Source: Homarus americanus
Lineage: Eukaryota; Arthropoda; Malacostraca; Decapoda; Nephropidae
DNA: 64,000 bases
Direction: 5' to 3'
Assembly: GCF_018991925.1 (NCBI RefSeq)
Contig: NW_024736071.1
Location: 16,956,538-17,020,537, forward strand
Shown here: positions 45,210-57,200 of the stretch, piece by piece
How positions within the stretch are numbered: position 1 is the first letter of the stretch
Layout of the letters: each line of letters begins with the position of its first letter
Notes under the pieces: generated by a model
What the model was told of the DNA's origin: nothing
The model's database searches: none
Seen by the model: the letters and a program-made list of their open reading frames with translations, nothing else
Program-made: the position numbers and the translations under genes

Positions 45210-48200
45210 TCGAACTTCAACATACAATCAACACCTCACTAGCCAGGACTCAAACTTTTGACCTCTGCGTGTAACCAGGAAGGTGGTAGCGATTCCTGGT
45301 CACACACAGAGGTCGAGGGTTTGAGTCCTGGCAAGTGAGGACTCATGATTATATATACAGTATATATTTATTTATTTATTGGGAGTGAGGTTTCCTATTA
45401 TTTGTACAGTCAGTCAAAAACTATCCTTACAAAATTGTGTTAAGAGTTTAGACAATATGACATAACTGATGAAGAAGGATTTTGACAACCCGACTGAAAC
45501 AACAGGAGTCGTGGCGTTCATTCTGAAATTCATCGAGCTCCCCTCCCCAAGTACAGATAGTATTTTGGTTGACTGTACTGTACATAGTTTAGGATTAATA
45601 TTTCTGAAGAGCTGTGGTGCTTGTTGTGTGTACAGTGCATAGTCTGTACAGTCCACCCTGTACATTTCCGATTTGGTTGTGTGAATAAAAGTCTGAGGTA
45701 GTGTACTGGAAAACTCTCATTGGGAAAAATGTACGGTACAGTAGCGCTGCCACAATGCTTTATGTTACTGTATGAAGGTACAGTACTATATTTGTTTATC
45801 AATATACTGTATGTAGGGTTTTCTTTAATATCTTTTGATTAGTTACCAAAGAGTGATGTAAATGAACAGGCTTCAAGTGGATATCACAGTGGCAGCAGCA
45901 ACAACAGTAACACCACCAATGGTCTTTACTACCGAGCAGATCCATCATCAGCGGCAGACTCCCACCACGCAGCAGAGAGACTGCGTCGGGATTCCTACGC
46001 CTCCTCCACCACACAGGTCGGACACCCTTACCACTACTACAACTACTAACTCCTCTACGGAGACACCACCACTGCCACAGCGTTCATGGTGCTTTCTTGG
46101 TGCTGCTACTGGTGCTACTGCTGCTGCATTACGTCTTCCACTAAAACAACAGTCTGAGGTCGTCTCTACTCTATCAAGCTTATTAACTTTTCATTCTTTG
46201 AGCTTTGTGTGCAACTAACCTTATTTTTATTGTTTTTCTACACTCTTCACCCGCTGGATAATCGAGTAAATATTTTACCAGGAATATTGTTGAAGAAATA
46301 GTTATATTTAGTGTGTGCGAGTGTCGGAAATATACAATATGGCCATTTTTTTAAGTGTTATAAGAAAACTTATAATATAAAGTGAATTGAAAAAGCATTC
46401 TAGGTCATGTACTTTTCTTTCTTTTTTGTCTTAATTAGCACTCACAACTCTTGTATTTAAGTCATTTGTCTATTAATGGCTTTTATCAGCATACCAGCAT
46501 AGTTCTTATACAGACAGTCCCCACGTTATGAACACCCACACTTAAGGATGCCCGCAATTACGAACACCCAACTTACAAACGCTCGCACTTACGAACGTGA
46601 TCCCAGTACAGTATTGTATAATCATCACTAAAACCTTATACTGTACTTTCATTTAATCTTTTTTTATTATGTATGAGATATTGTTATTTAGTATGGAGGG
46701 CAGGGTTGTGTTTTAACCTAACATAACTTATGGAATTAACACTGCTGACATTACAAACAGATTGAGACTCACGAACAGGGTCCTCCAGAAACATAACTCA
46801 GGGACTGTCTTGTATAACCCTTTAGGTATTGAGACATTTTCCTGCTTAAGTTTTTTTTTAACTTAAAATCTAGAGATCGTACAGATTACTACTGTACTTA
46901 ATGAATGCTTTATTATTCCTATCCTAACCTAACCGTATATAAGAATTTGCATGTTTTTTGTCGTTGGACACGTGAACCTAAAACATATACAGTGGTCCCT
47001 CGGTTAACGAGCAAAATCCGTTCTAGAAGGTTGCTCGTTAACCGAAACCATTTTTCAATGGGTTTTTGGGTAATTGGTTCCAGCTCACCGAAAATTGCCT
47101 AAATTCAACAAAAAAGGTAGAAAAGTACACTTACTTTGAGGTGTGTATGTAGAAGGCTCCTTGATGATGATGATGGGAATTAGAATGGGGGTGGAGGAGA
47201 AGGGAGAAGAGAAGGCATTGGGGTGGAAGAGAACTCACCCCATGGTTCCATCTCACCCATAAAATTTTAGTTCTCTTGGTGTAATTCAAGATTATTTTCT
47301 TTAAATCAACATTGCACTGCATTATATATTGTCAATATGTAAAATAAATTTCAAAATGACCAATAATTTGCTTGCAGAGACAGAGAAAAGCGTTAAGTTG
47401 AAGAGAGTCTCAAGCAAGATGTTACCTCCACTGAAAAGAGAGAGAGACTGACGCCTGTTTGGTGTGTTCACAGGCTGGATGGCGCGCATGAAACTAGTTT
47501 CCTTACCTTCAATTATGTTCAATAATTGTTAAAATGACTAAAAAAATTTAATATTAAACTTTTAAAATTATTGAATAGTATAAACTTCTTGATATTTACT
47601 AAAATGGTAAGGAATATAAGCCCTAGAACCAATTACTGTATTGGCAGACTAATACTACAGCTGGTGGACCGCCAAATGCAAGCAAAAACATGTTGAGGTC
47701 GGCTCGTAAGAAACTCGTTAATCGAGGGATTGCTCGTTAACCGAAGTTAAGAATCTTATGGAAGGTAACTCGTTAACCGAGTGACCACTGTATCGACTTC
47801 CAATTACTGTACTGTACTGTAAGATATTGACTTGAGTGATGTGGGAAAAGTGTAAAATGCCACCGTTGGGATATAAGATTAAAGAACAGTTGCAGATAGG
47901 TGTTAAAAAAGCCGTTTTTTTCTAGAAACTAGTTTTTGTTATATGACCCAGAATGTGACGCTTAGCTTTAACCTAGGTATGTTAATGCCTAGCAATAATT
48001 CGCCAGGCCAACATGCAGGCAATTAAAACATCTAATAATTACTTAATAAGTAATATTAGGACACATCGCTACCTGACATTTAATTGCAATTGTCGAAACC
48101 CCTCCCTCACCCCCCATCGCATGCACTGCCACCTTCATCTCTTGCCTTATAAGTAGTACAGTACCCTGATTCCATGGGAATTTAAGGTAATTGGGGCTCT

Positions 48201-51200
48201 GAGGCAATTGCATTAGCCCTAATTTATAAAAATTATCACACAATTATGTTTTTGTTTTTGCCACGATTCGCATCTTAGTTCTACGAAAAAAAATATTTTT
48301 AAGTGGAAATGTGTTGTGATGTTTGATGCAGTACAGAGACCAAGCATGACAACAAATTATTAGTGTCTTTAGGTTAATGTCACCAGATGTCTCCTTGGGG
48401 GTACAGTATCATGGATCTTTGGTTGTTTGATTGTGGTAATTACATCCCTGGCGACGCAACAGCTTAGGTTATATGTCACCTACTTAAAATAAAGACTTAA
48501 AAAGACTATAATCAAATAATGGAAGGTAAAAACAAAAGTAACAAATAACAGAACTTTTGTAAAACAAAAAAATAAATTAGACGCTAATAGATAAAACTCA
48601 AAGCTTGTTGAAAAGGCCGGCTTTGGGAACCAGGGCTAGCAAAAATAGGCAAAAAGTTTGAGGATATATGTCAGGGGTCCAGGAGTTGGCTTGACTTAAT
48701 ATTTTTTAGGCCTATATACATACATACATACACTGTACTTACACACACACACACACACACTAGATATATCCCTTTAACAGAGGTAGGTAGATCCTCCTGG
48801 CCCTATATGCTGCACACAGTATACTGCTATGGATGGCAAGTGGGTGTCTGACTCCTGTGTGTAATGTGTGTGCAATGTTACCAATGATAATTAATATTGT
48901 ATTGAATTATTATGCTGGACAGTGAAACCTCTATATAACGGACTATATGGAGAGGCAAGTCCATTATATAGAGGGTCCCGTTAGATGCGAAAACCTCTCT
49001 ACCAATCTTTAGCTCTTCAGTCTTTCTACATGACTTATACTGCAGGATCAGACCGTCTTCATTTTAGTCTTTCTGCAATTCTTGTTTGTATGTGGGTCTG
49101 GGTGTGGCTATGGGAAGGAGAGGAGGTACAGTTTCTTCCTATATAACAGCCAGCAACTTTACTGTACAGAAATTGTTTAATTTTTATTATTATTAATTGA
49201 CCTCATTGATACAGTATCTCTTAGTCTACATATAATTTTAGATCATTTGACTAACAATTACATTATTAAATTTTTTCTTCTTTTTTTCTTTGATGTTTCA
49301 GAGCCCCTCTCGTCGGAGCAGTCAAGTGGTCACCGAGGCGGACCCTTCGGCAGACACCCGCGGGTATATACGCTCTCCCGAATCATCATCATGCACTCAC
49401 AATGTCGATTACGAGTACGACTCACGCAATGCTAACTACCTGAGCCGGGATGACACGGCGCCCAGGTATACCAACGGCACTAACAGCTCCTCCCCCCTCA
49501 CCCCACCAGATAACAATGACAGCAATGCCACTAACAACAACCCACTCTGTCCCCTTCAGTGAGTACACGCAGGAAAGTGCATGATGACTGAACTGGCTCG
49601 GAGATGTGCACACACACACACCTCACCCCACTACAGAAGTGCATGGCATCAGTGACTGCATGAACATTGGGGGCATATTACGAGCCCTACTAGTACCTGT
49701 TCTACGACTGTTATTATATGTGTTTTGCTTAAGGGATTATGTAGTTGTGTTTCTTATTATTTTTACGACTATTGGATGGAACGGTTGGACCATAAGTATG
49801 TTGATCCAGCTTCTATGTTTTAAGATGTACAGTCACCCACGAAAGTCCTGTCGCCTCTCCTCCTGAACCACGAACCCCAAGATTCAGACTCATCAACTTG
49901 TAGCATTAGACTCAGGTGTATTATTCTGTCCCCAAATGCTTCAGATTCATAAGTCTGAATCTCGAGGTTCATGGTTCAGGAGGAGAAGCGACAGGACTCT
50001 TGTGGGTGACTGTACAGTAATCCCTCGCTAATATTCGAGGTTTACCACAAACACATCCTGAACTTTTAACAGATGGAACTTTTTCGCAGTTTACGACGAT
50101 TGTGCTAGCATTGTTGTGGTGCTTGTTATTGATGTTAATATAGATTCCTCTGTTTGGTTAAGAATATTCAGTACTCCATTGTGAATGAGTCATGTAGTAA
50201 GTATATAGTCAATGCAAGTTAGTCCATTAGTGTTTGTTAGCGAAATCTCTATTTAATGGATTACTTAGAGAGAAAATTCCATTATATCGAAGGTTTCTTA
50301 GGTATGAAACCCGTCATCTAGCAAACTATATAGAAATAAAAGTCGGTTATATCGATGTTCCATTAGATGTGAAGCCTTTCATCTAACAGAGAGAAGTTAG
50401 TTATAATATATGGAGGTCTCACAGGGTTGAAGATTTTGGACTTTGGTGTCTGGGCTGAGTTTGATTCAGCAGAGAGAGAGGAGAAGTCATCATCATTCTC
50501 CTTTTAACCGTTTGTCCTTCAGTGATCCTATGCAAGTGTTGAATTGATTCTTTTTTTCTATGATCTGTCCCAAGTTGTTCTTTAAGTGTACGTTTGTTTT
50601 TCAGTGGTGGATCAATCAGCCCGTGTGTGTGTGTGTGTGTGTGTCTTTGTGATTGACTCAAACTGTCACAAGCCAATAGATGGCTACACACACACACACA
50701 CATACACACAATGTCTCTGAGTCAGTTTAGTCCCACTGATCAGCCTGTTTTTTAAATCCTGCGTGAATTTTTAGAATGTCGGTGGATTATTAGTTTTTTC
50801 CTCCAGATTTTCAGCAATAAGACTGCAGTGCCCCCCAGTCATGTTGCCTCAATATATGTACAGTCAGAAAAAGTAATTGCTACCACCCCCCCACGGGAAG
50901 TGAAGGCCTGCCCCCTCCTCCAGTCTAAACATTGCTGGGTAGTTTTGGAACTCTTGTGGCTGGTGATGTTTGCATTGTGTCAATATTGACCTTCACTGGC
51001 TGTGGCTCCAGCTACTGGGGGAATAATAGTATCAATTACTGGTTCTGTACGTAAAATCCCATCTAGTGTCCGTGGGCTACTGAAGCCATTACTCTTATTT
51101 TGGTGGTTATATTTTTCAAAAACACTTCATTTACTATTCGAGGACTTTAGACGATTATAATTATTTAAGGATGTGCGATAGACAGGGACGTAAAAATCAG

Positions 51201-54200
51201 TAGGAATAAACTCTGATCTCTGTGAAGAATATTAATGATATCATTTTAGGTTAGTTTTGTGTAGGTAAGATTAAGTTAAACTTTATTCCTACTGATTTTT
51301 AGGTTCCTGTTTATTGCACATCCTAAAATTTAGTACTGTAATTATTTAGGTTAAGTTAGGCAAAATTAGGTTAGGTTAAACTTTATTCCTACTGATATTT
51401 AGATACAGTTGCCTCCACATGGACATACTGTGGCCTGGGAGTATGTGAGGGCTGAGGCACAAGATGTGGCAACACAATGCTGTAGTCATGTGTATGAAAC
51501 CATGGACTACCCTGATTCCTGGGTCCTGTACTTCAGTCCTAGTAACTTGGTCGTGGCTACACAATATTGCTGCATAACATAAAAAAATACAGTACAGCAT
51601 CCATGTGATAAGTGTTCTTCAGCATTATTATGTGGCCATCCAAACAGGAGAATTTCACTGTTTCACGCCCATTTGTTCAGCTGTGACTATGACGCTGCAT
51701 TGCCACATCTTGTAGCCAAGCCCTCACACACTCCCAGAGGCAACTGTGCCTGTATAGTATTGCACGTCCTAAAATAAAGTAGTAATCATTTAGGATTCTT
51801 GAATAATAAAAACAATAAAAAAGGTCCCTGTATAATGCTACTGTACTACAGTATAACCTTTATAAACTAGATATAATCATCATATAGTGTTTTTATAGAG
51901 ATTATAAATACTGTATATATTTGTCATAATACTTCACACAAACTCTCATTTTAATTCATCTGAAAATGTTTCATTCTGGTTATACTGTACGTATATATAA
52001 TTAAATTAATATCTTTTAACAGTGGGATTAAATATACACGCTGATTCCTCTCTTCTACAATACTACTAATGTGATATCGTCGAAGTCTGAATTAATCATA
52101 CAAATTAACCGTCGAGTTGTCGCAATACAGTATATTTAAATTACTGTGCTAAAGTTTACCTCACAAGAGAAAAACATTACCTTAGATGTATATTTAAAAG
52201 ATCAGACGATACTTGTTGATTTTATGAATTTTTTTGTAATATCCTGTACTGTACAAAATATAATATGCATGAGAGTACAACAGTACAGTACTCTTATGAA
52301 GATACAGTAGATTGTTTTTGAAATCATGAAAATATCAAAGAATTACCTTACAAAAACTTGTCTTAAAGATCATATACTATTGATTTTATGAATTTTTTTG
52401 TAACATTATGTATGTAATATTCATGAAGATACAGCAGTTACTGTATTACTATTTTTGAAGTTAGATCTATTTTATAAATCATAAAAAATTTGGCATTACA
52501 GTATCTTAGAAATATGTCCAAAAAGATCACATAATATTAGTTGAATTTATGAATTATTTGGTAACATGAGGTAGATATTTTTTACAAATTATAAAATTTC
52601 TGTCAGTATTTTTAGAGTTGTACTGTTATAGAGGTGATTGTCTTATATGATAACTTATTATACTTATCTCTCTCTCTCTCTCTCTCTCTCCTGATCACCT
52701 TGTACCTGTAGCCGTCGAGCAGCTCAGGAACGCGACCAAAGATGGGTACAAGTAAGTCATCGATATTTTTATCATAGGTTATGGTTAAGTTAGGTTAAAT
52801 TAGGATTGATTAAGTTAGGTTAGGTTAGGCTAGACTAGATTAGGATAGATTAAGTTAGGTTTGGTTAGATTAATATAGATTAATTTAGGTAAGGTTAATT
52901 ATTAGGTGAAATTGATATTGAAACAGTTTATTTAGCCAGAAAAATGCAGATACAGAGTAGATAATAAGAACAATATTGACAAGGCTGAGTCAAGTGAGAG
53001 CACAGAATCCTCTTGGTGGCACCTAATATATATACTGTATCAAGGAATTATTATATAACATTTAGTATATATCATCTGGAGTACTACATGTAAGGTGTTG
53101 GTAAATACAGTATTGGAATGTCCCCTTTGGTTTAAATTTAATTTAAGGCATCTTAAGGCAGTCAAACAGAGGTGTGGTAAAAGTCAGTTATCAACCTTGT
53201 CATCTCTGCTCTGCTGTAGTCCAGTGTTTTGTTCACTTTAGGTTAAATGATACTTTAGGTAACACTCACAATGGCAGACAAAATATTTATCCTGAACACT
53301 TCACTACACTACTTGTAAGTGAAAGATGGTTTGGTAGAGCGAGACTTCTACAGCAGACCCTTGCCATTCGCGGGTTTGCAATTCGCGATTTTGACGATTC
53401 ATGGTAAGCAGATGGTGGCTATGGTGGCTAGCTTGCAAGCCTTTTCCCGCAGCAAGAGTCACCCCATGCAGCATCTCGTGTTGTACTCTCAAAACTTTAG
53501 TGTTTCTGTGTGAAATAGCCCCTAAAAGACTGCTTAGTGCCAGTGCTAGTGATGCTAGTGGAGTGAAATGTAAAAGGCAGAAGTCAGTGATGACCCTGAC
53601 AAAGAAAGTTTTATTATTAGATAAGTTAAAAGAGGGGATGAGTGCTGCCATGGCTGGTCAATTGTTTGGTATAGGTATACAGTAGTGCACTAAGGTAGTA
53701 CTGTATAAGTTGTCATTTGCGGTTTTGCCAATTTGCCCCATTTCTTGGAACCTATCCCTCCCAAATGGCAAGGGTCTACTGTATTTCACAAACTATTTGG
53801 AAGAGTGTACAGTAGTTCATTATATTGAGGTTCTTCAGATATGAAACCTCCACCATATAACACTTGTGGGAGAGTGCGGTCTATTATATCAAAGTTCGTT
53901 CATTGTGAAATCTCCACCATACAGTATGAGGTCAGGCATACTTTGTACGTCAAATGAAATTTTTTGAAAGTGAAAACTAACTTGATTATATAGTAAAGAT
54001 ACAGTAGTCTATATTCTCAAGAAAATGTACATGAAGGTGATTTAAAGGTTATTGGCACAGCATAATTAACTTTTTAAATATTCTAAATACAGTATCTTTG
54101 ATTATTTCTAAGGTCATTAATTAACACCAATTACTCATTTTTTTTTCAACCCAGATCCTTGATCAACATGTAAAGTAGGGCAGTACCTTTGTATGAAATT

Positions 54201-57200
54201 TGAACAAAATCCATGTTATGACCCCAAGTGCCGAAACACAAGGTACAGTATAACAATGTTTGGGAGAGTATGGTTCATTATATCGAGGTCAGCTAGGTGT
54301 AAAACCTCTATTTAACAGATTGTATGGTAAGGAAGGTGCACTTTACCGAGGGTCCATTAGATGTGTAACCTCCATCTAATGGATTATACAGTATAGTATA
54401 GAGGGAGAAGTCACGTTAGTTGGAAGTTTCACCGTATGTTTACTTATATAGAAATCGTATATGTACTGTACTGTACTGTACTGTACTGTACTGTACTGTA
54501 CTGTATATATTTTTTCAGGGTGAGCCTGAGGAGAGAGAACGTGCTTACAGCCGCGGGGATGGCTACGGGTACGCCTCGTCGCCGTACGAAGTCCAGCAGA
54601 GTCCGGGAAGCAATGAACATCGCACACCCTCCCAGGATCCTCGATACGCTCAACAATTTAACAGTAGCAGAGTAAGCAACGAACGCGCTACTGTATGCCC
54701 ATTAAAAAATTAGTCCTGCATTTGTTTCTACGTTTTCATCGTAGGTTTGCAACAATGGTCAAATGCATTTATATATATATATATATATATATACAGTATA
54801 TATATATAATTTTTTTTTTAGTATATGGAATGAAAAATGTAATGGGTAATTGTTTAATCAGTATAGATAAGTTCACAGCAAAATAAACGACGAACTATCA
54901 CCATTGGGGGTTTAGTCGTGCGTTTGTTTCAAAGGTTGTTTTTTAGGTTTGCAGCTATGGTTATAATGGGTAATTTTTTAAACAGTATAGTACATAGATC
55001 TATAATATGTATAGAAGTATGTGGTGAGAGAGAGAGAGAGCAGTAAACACATTAGGTTGATGGAGATAAACACAAAAGCTAATTTACTTATCTAATTTAT
55101 AGTGAAATCTCTATTTAACGGACTAATGTATATATAGAAAGGAAAGTCCATTATACCGAGAGTTCGTGAAGCCTCCATATATGAGAATACAGTCCATTAT
55201 ATTGAGATTCATTATATATTAAACCTCCATATAACAGACTAGTCCCATAAGATCGATGTCTGTTAAATGGAAGTTTTACTGTATTGATTATATTTCATCA
55301 TCCATGTTTTTTTTATAGAGTGATAGCACCAGGGTCGTACAACAGCTGCAGCAACACTATGATAATGCCTACCGTCGAGCAGAGCAGCAGATAGACACCG
55401 CATCCCGAGCCGTGGCCTCCGAACGCTCCTCTCCTACCAAGCCTTACCCTGCCAGGCCCAAGACACGAGTAAGATCACCTGACCTGACCTAACGTACCTA
55501 GCCTGACCTGACCTAACATTTTTTTTGTCGTGGTTAGTGTAATACTTAGAATACAGTATAGTATATGAGATGGGATCAAATTATTATACTGTACATCTAT
55601 ATCAACTACTGTGCTTCACTTAAACAAAATAAAGTAGCTGTGTTTTGTTTGCAATTGATTTTTCGGTAATACAGTAAAGCCTCGAATAACGACGTTAATG
55701 TGTCCTCCAATATTGCAGTGTAAGATGAATCGTCTTATCGCGAATCATTAATTACCATTAAATTAAAGCAATAATAATGAGATGCTTTCCCAAGTGTGAC
55801 CTTTTCATATCTTTTGTGTGGCTTTTTACCCTTTTTTCCCCCAAAAACAATAAAATTAATGAAAATTGCAAACTATATTCTTTAAATAATGTTTCTCAAT
55901 GCACCTTATACAATATAAATTAATAATAATATGGTCACACAAGTGGAGATGGGACGTCATTGTTTTAGTTTGTGTTTACAGCCGGGAGTCCGGGACGATA
56001 GCTCTACACGGGAAAATGAAGAAAATAAGACCCTGGTTGTCCCTCTAGTAAAATTAATTAATAAAAATGAATATATATGTTTTAACTAATGTTATTTAAT
56101 GTTAATAAATGGAACAATAGAAGTAACTAATCACTAGTGGCAAAGAAAAAAAAAAGAGATAGATTGGGATTGCCAACATATAGTACGTGCCATTTAAGGA
56201 TATCGCGTCATTTATCTTTTTAAGAATATGTACAAAAGATTCATTATTATTTATTACTGAATATGTATTTGATTGAATTAATCTTTACATATGCGAAATG
56301 AACAATACAATCATTAATAATGCGTACAATATTAAAACACACAAGAGGATAAGAGACAGCATTGTTGTCAGTGTTTACACCCATAATGTCGGTTATCCAC
56401 CTGAAACTGAAGAAAATCAGACCCTGGTTGTTGTTGTAGTAAAATTAATGTAAAAAATATGTATGTTTTAATTAATGTTATTTAATGTACAGTAGAAGTA
56501 ACCACTGATATTAAAGAAAAAAAGACGAGACTGATAGTGGAACGCCAATGTATACGTGTGCACTCAAGGAAACATAGTCATTTATCTTAAGAATATGTAC
56601 AAAAGATTCATTATTGTTTATTACCGAATATGCATTTGATCGAATTAATGTTTATATATGTGAAATGAACAATGCAATTCATTAATGAAAATACGTAGAA
56701 TATTAAAACACACACAAGAAGACAAAACGGCATTGTTTTCGAGAGTGACGGTGGTTCTACATAAGAAACTGAGGAAAATAAGACCCTGGTTGTAGCTGTA
56801 GTGAACTTAATTTAAAAAAAATTGAATATCTGTTTGTATGTTTTAAGTAATGTTACTTAATGTTAATAAATGGAACACTGGAAGTAGCTACCCACTAATG
56901 GTAAAGAAATAAAGGGAGACAATTGGGAACGCCAAAGTATGAACAGTTAGTGCGTACATATCGTCATATCTCTACATATACTGTTCATATACTGTATGCT
57001 TTAAATAATATTTACGAATTTAAAACAAAAATTCTACTCGCCAATGGTGGTAAAGTCTAAAACATAAGGACACCCAATGAATATTGTGCGAGTTTTTACT
57101 CAGATGAAAAAGTCATCAGGTTCAACTCTGGCTGAAGCTGTAGTCTTCCATAAAGCTGTTGCTGAAACTGTTACTGAACCTGTAGTCGATGTTGAAGCTG

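Larger units (their letters stand above)
41123..45842 (+). other. CFAP410 intron 6 (4.7 kb)
   Basis: It contains a dispersed repeat (41775-41868), a palindromic MITE (42110-42234), a 176-bp tandem triplication (42820-43345), a pogo-type element with an HTH-like ORF (43600-44015), a segment shared with 27050-27250 (44190-44470), an AT array (44686-44774), MITE pieces (44808-44930, 45062-45108) and half of a third MITE family (45407-45545). No exon was recognised in it. Confidence 0.7.
46017..49301 (+). other. CFAP410 intron 7 (3.3 kb)
   Basis: It contains a 302-bp TA-flanked element (46511-46812), an 801-bp pogo-type element (46990-47790), a CATA/CA microsatellite (about 48718-48765) and a MITE (48920-49000). 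47800-48700 shows nothing recognisable. Confidence 0.7.
49559..52711 (+). other. CFAP410 intron 8 (3.2 kb)
   Basis: It contains a 183-bp palindromic MITE (49830-50012) with another element's TIR-like start right beside it (50015), MITE remnants (50237-50421), GT/CA runs (50621-50644, 50683-50710), a compound nested palindrome (51164-51790) and very AT-rich DNA (51800-52660). It ends in a CT run before the 40-bp exon. Confidence 0.7.
52752..54518 (+). other. CFAP410 intron 9 (1.8 kb)
   Basis: It starts with TTAGG-like degenerate repeats (about 52780-52890). It then holds a pogo-type element (53351-53781), MITE remnants (53806-53927, 54258-54434) and a (TGTAC)n run reaching to the acceptor. 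Confidence 0.7.

Noticed and set aside
45862..46218. 118-codon plus-strand frame overlapping CFAP410 exon 7
   Set aside because: It is in a different frame from the one required by the neighbouring exons and runs past a good donor at 46017.
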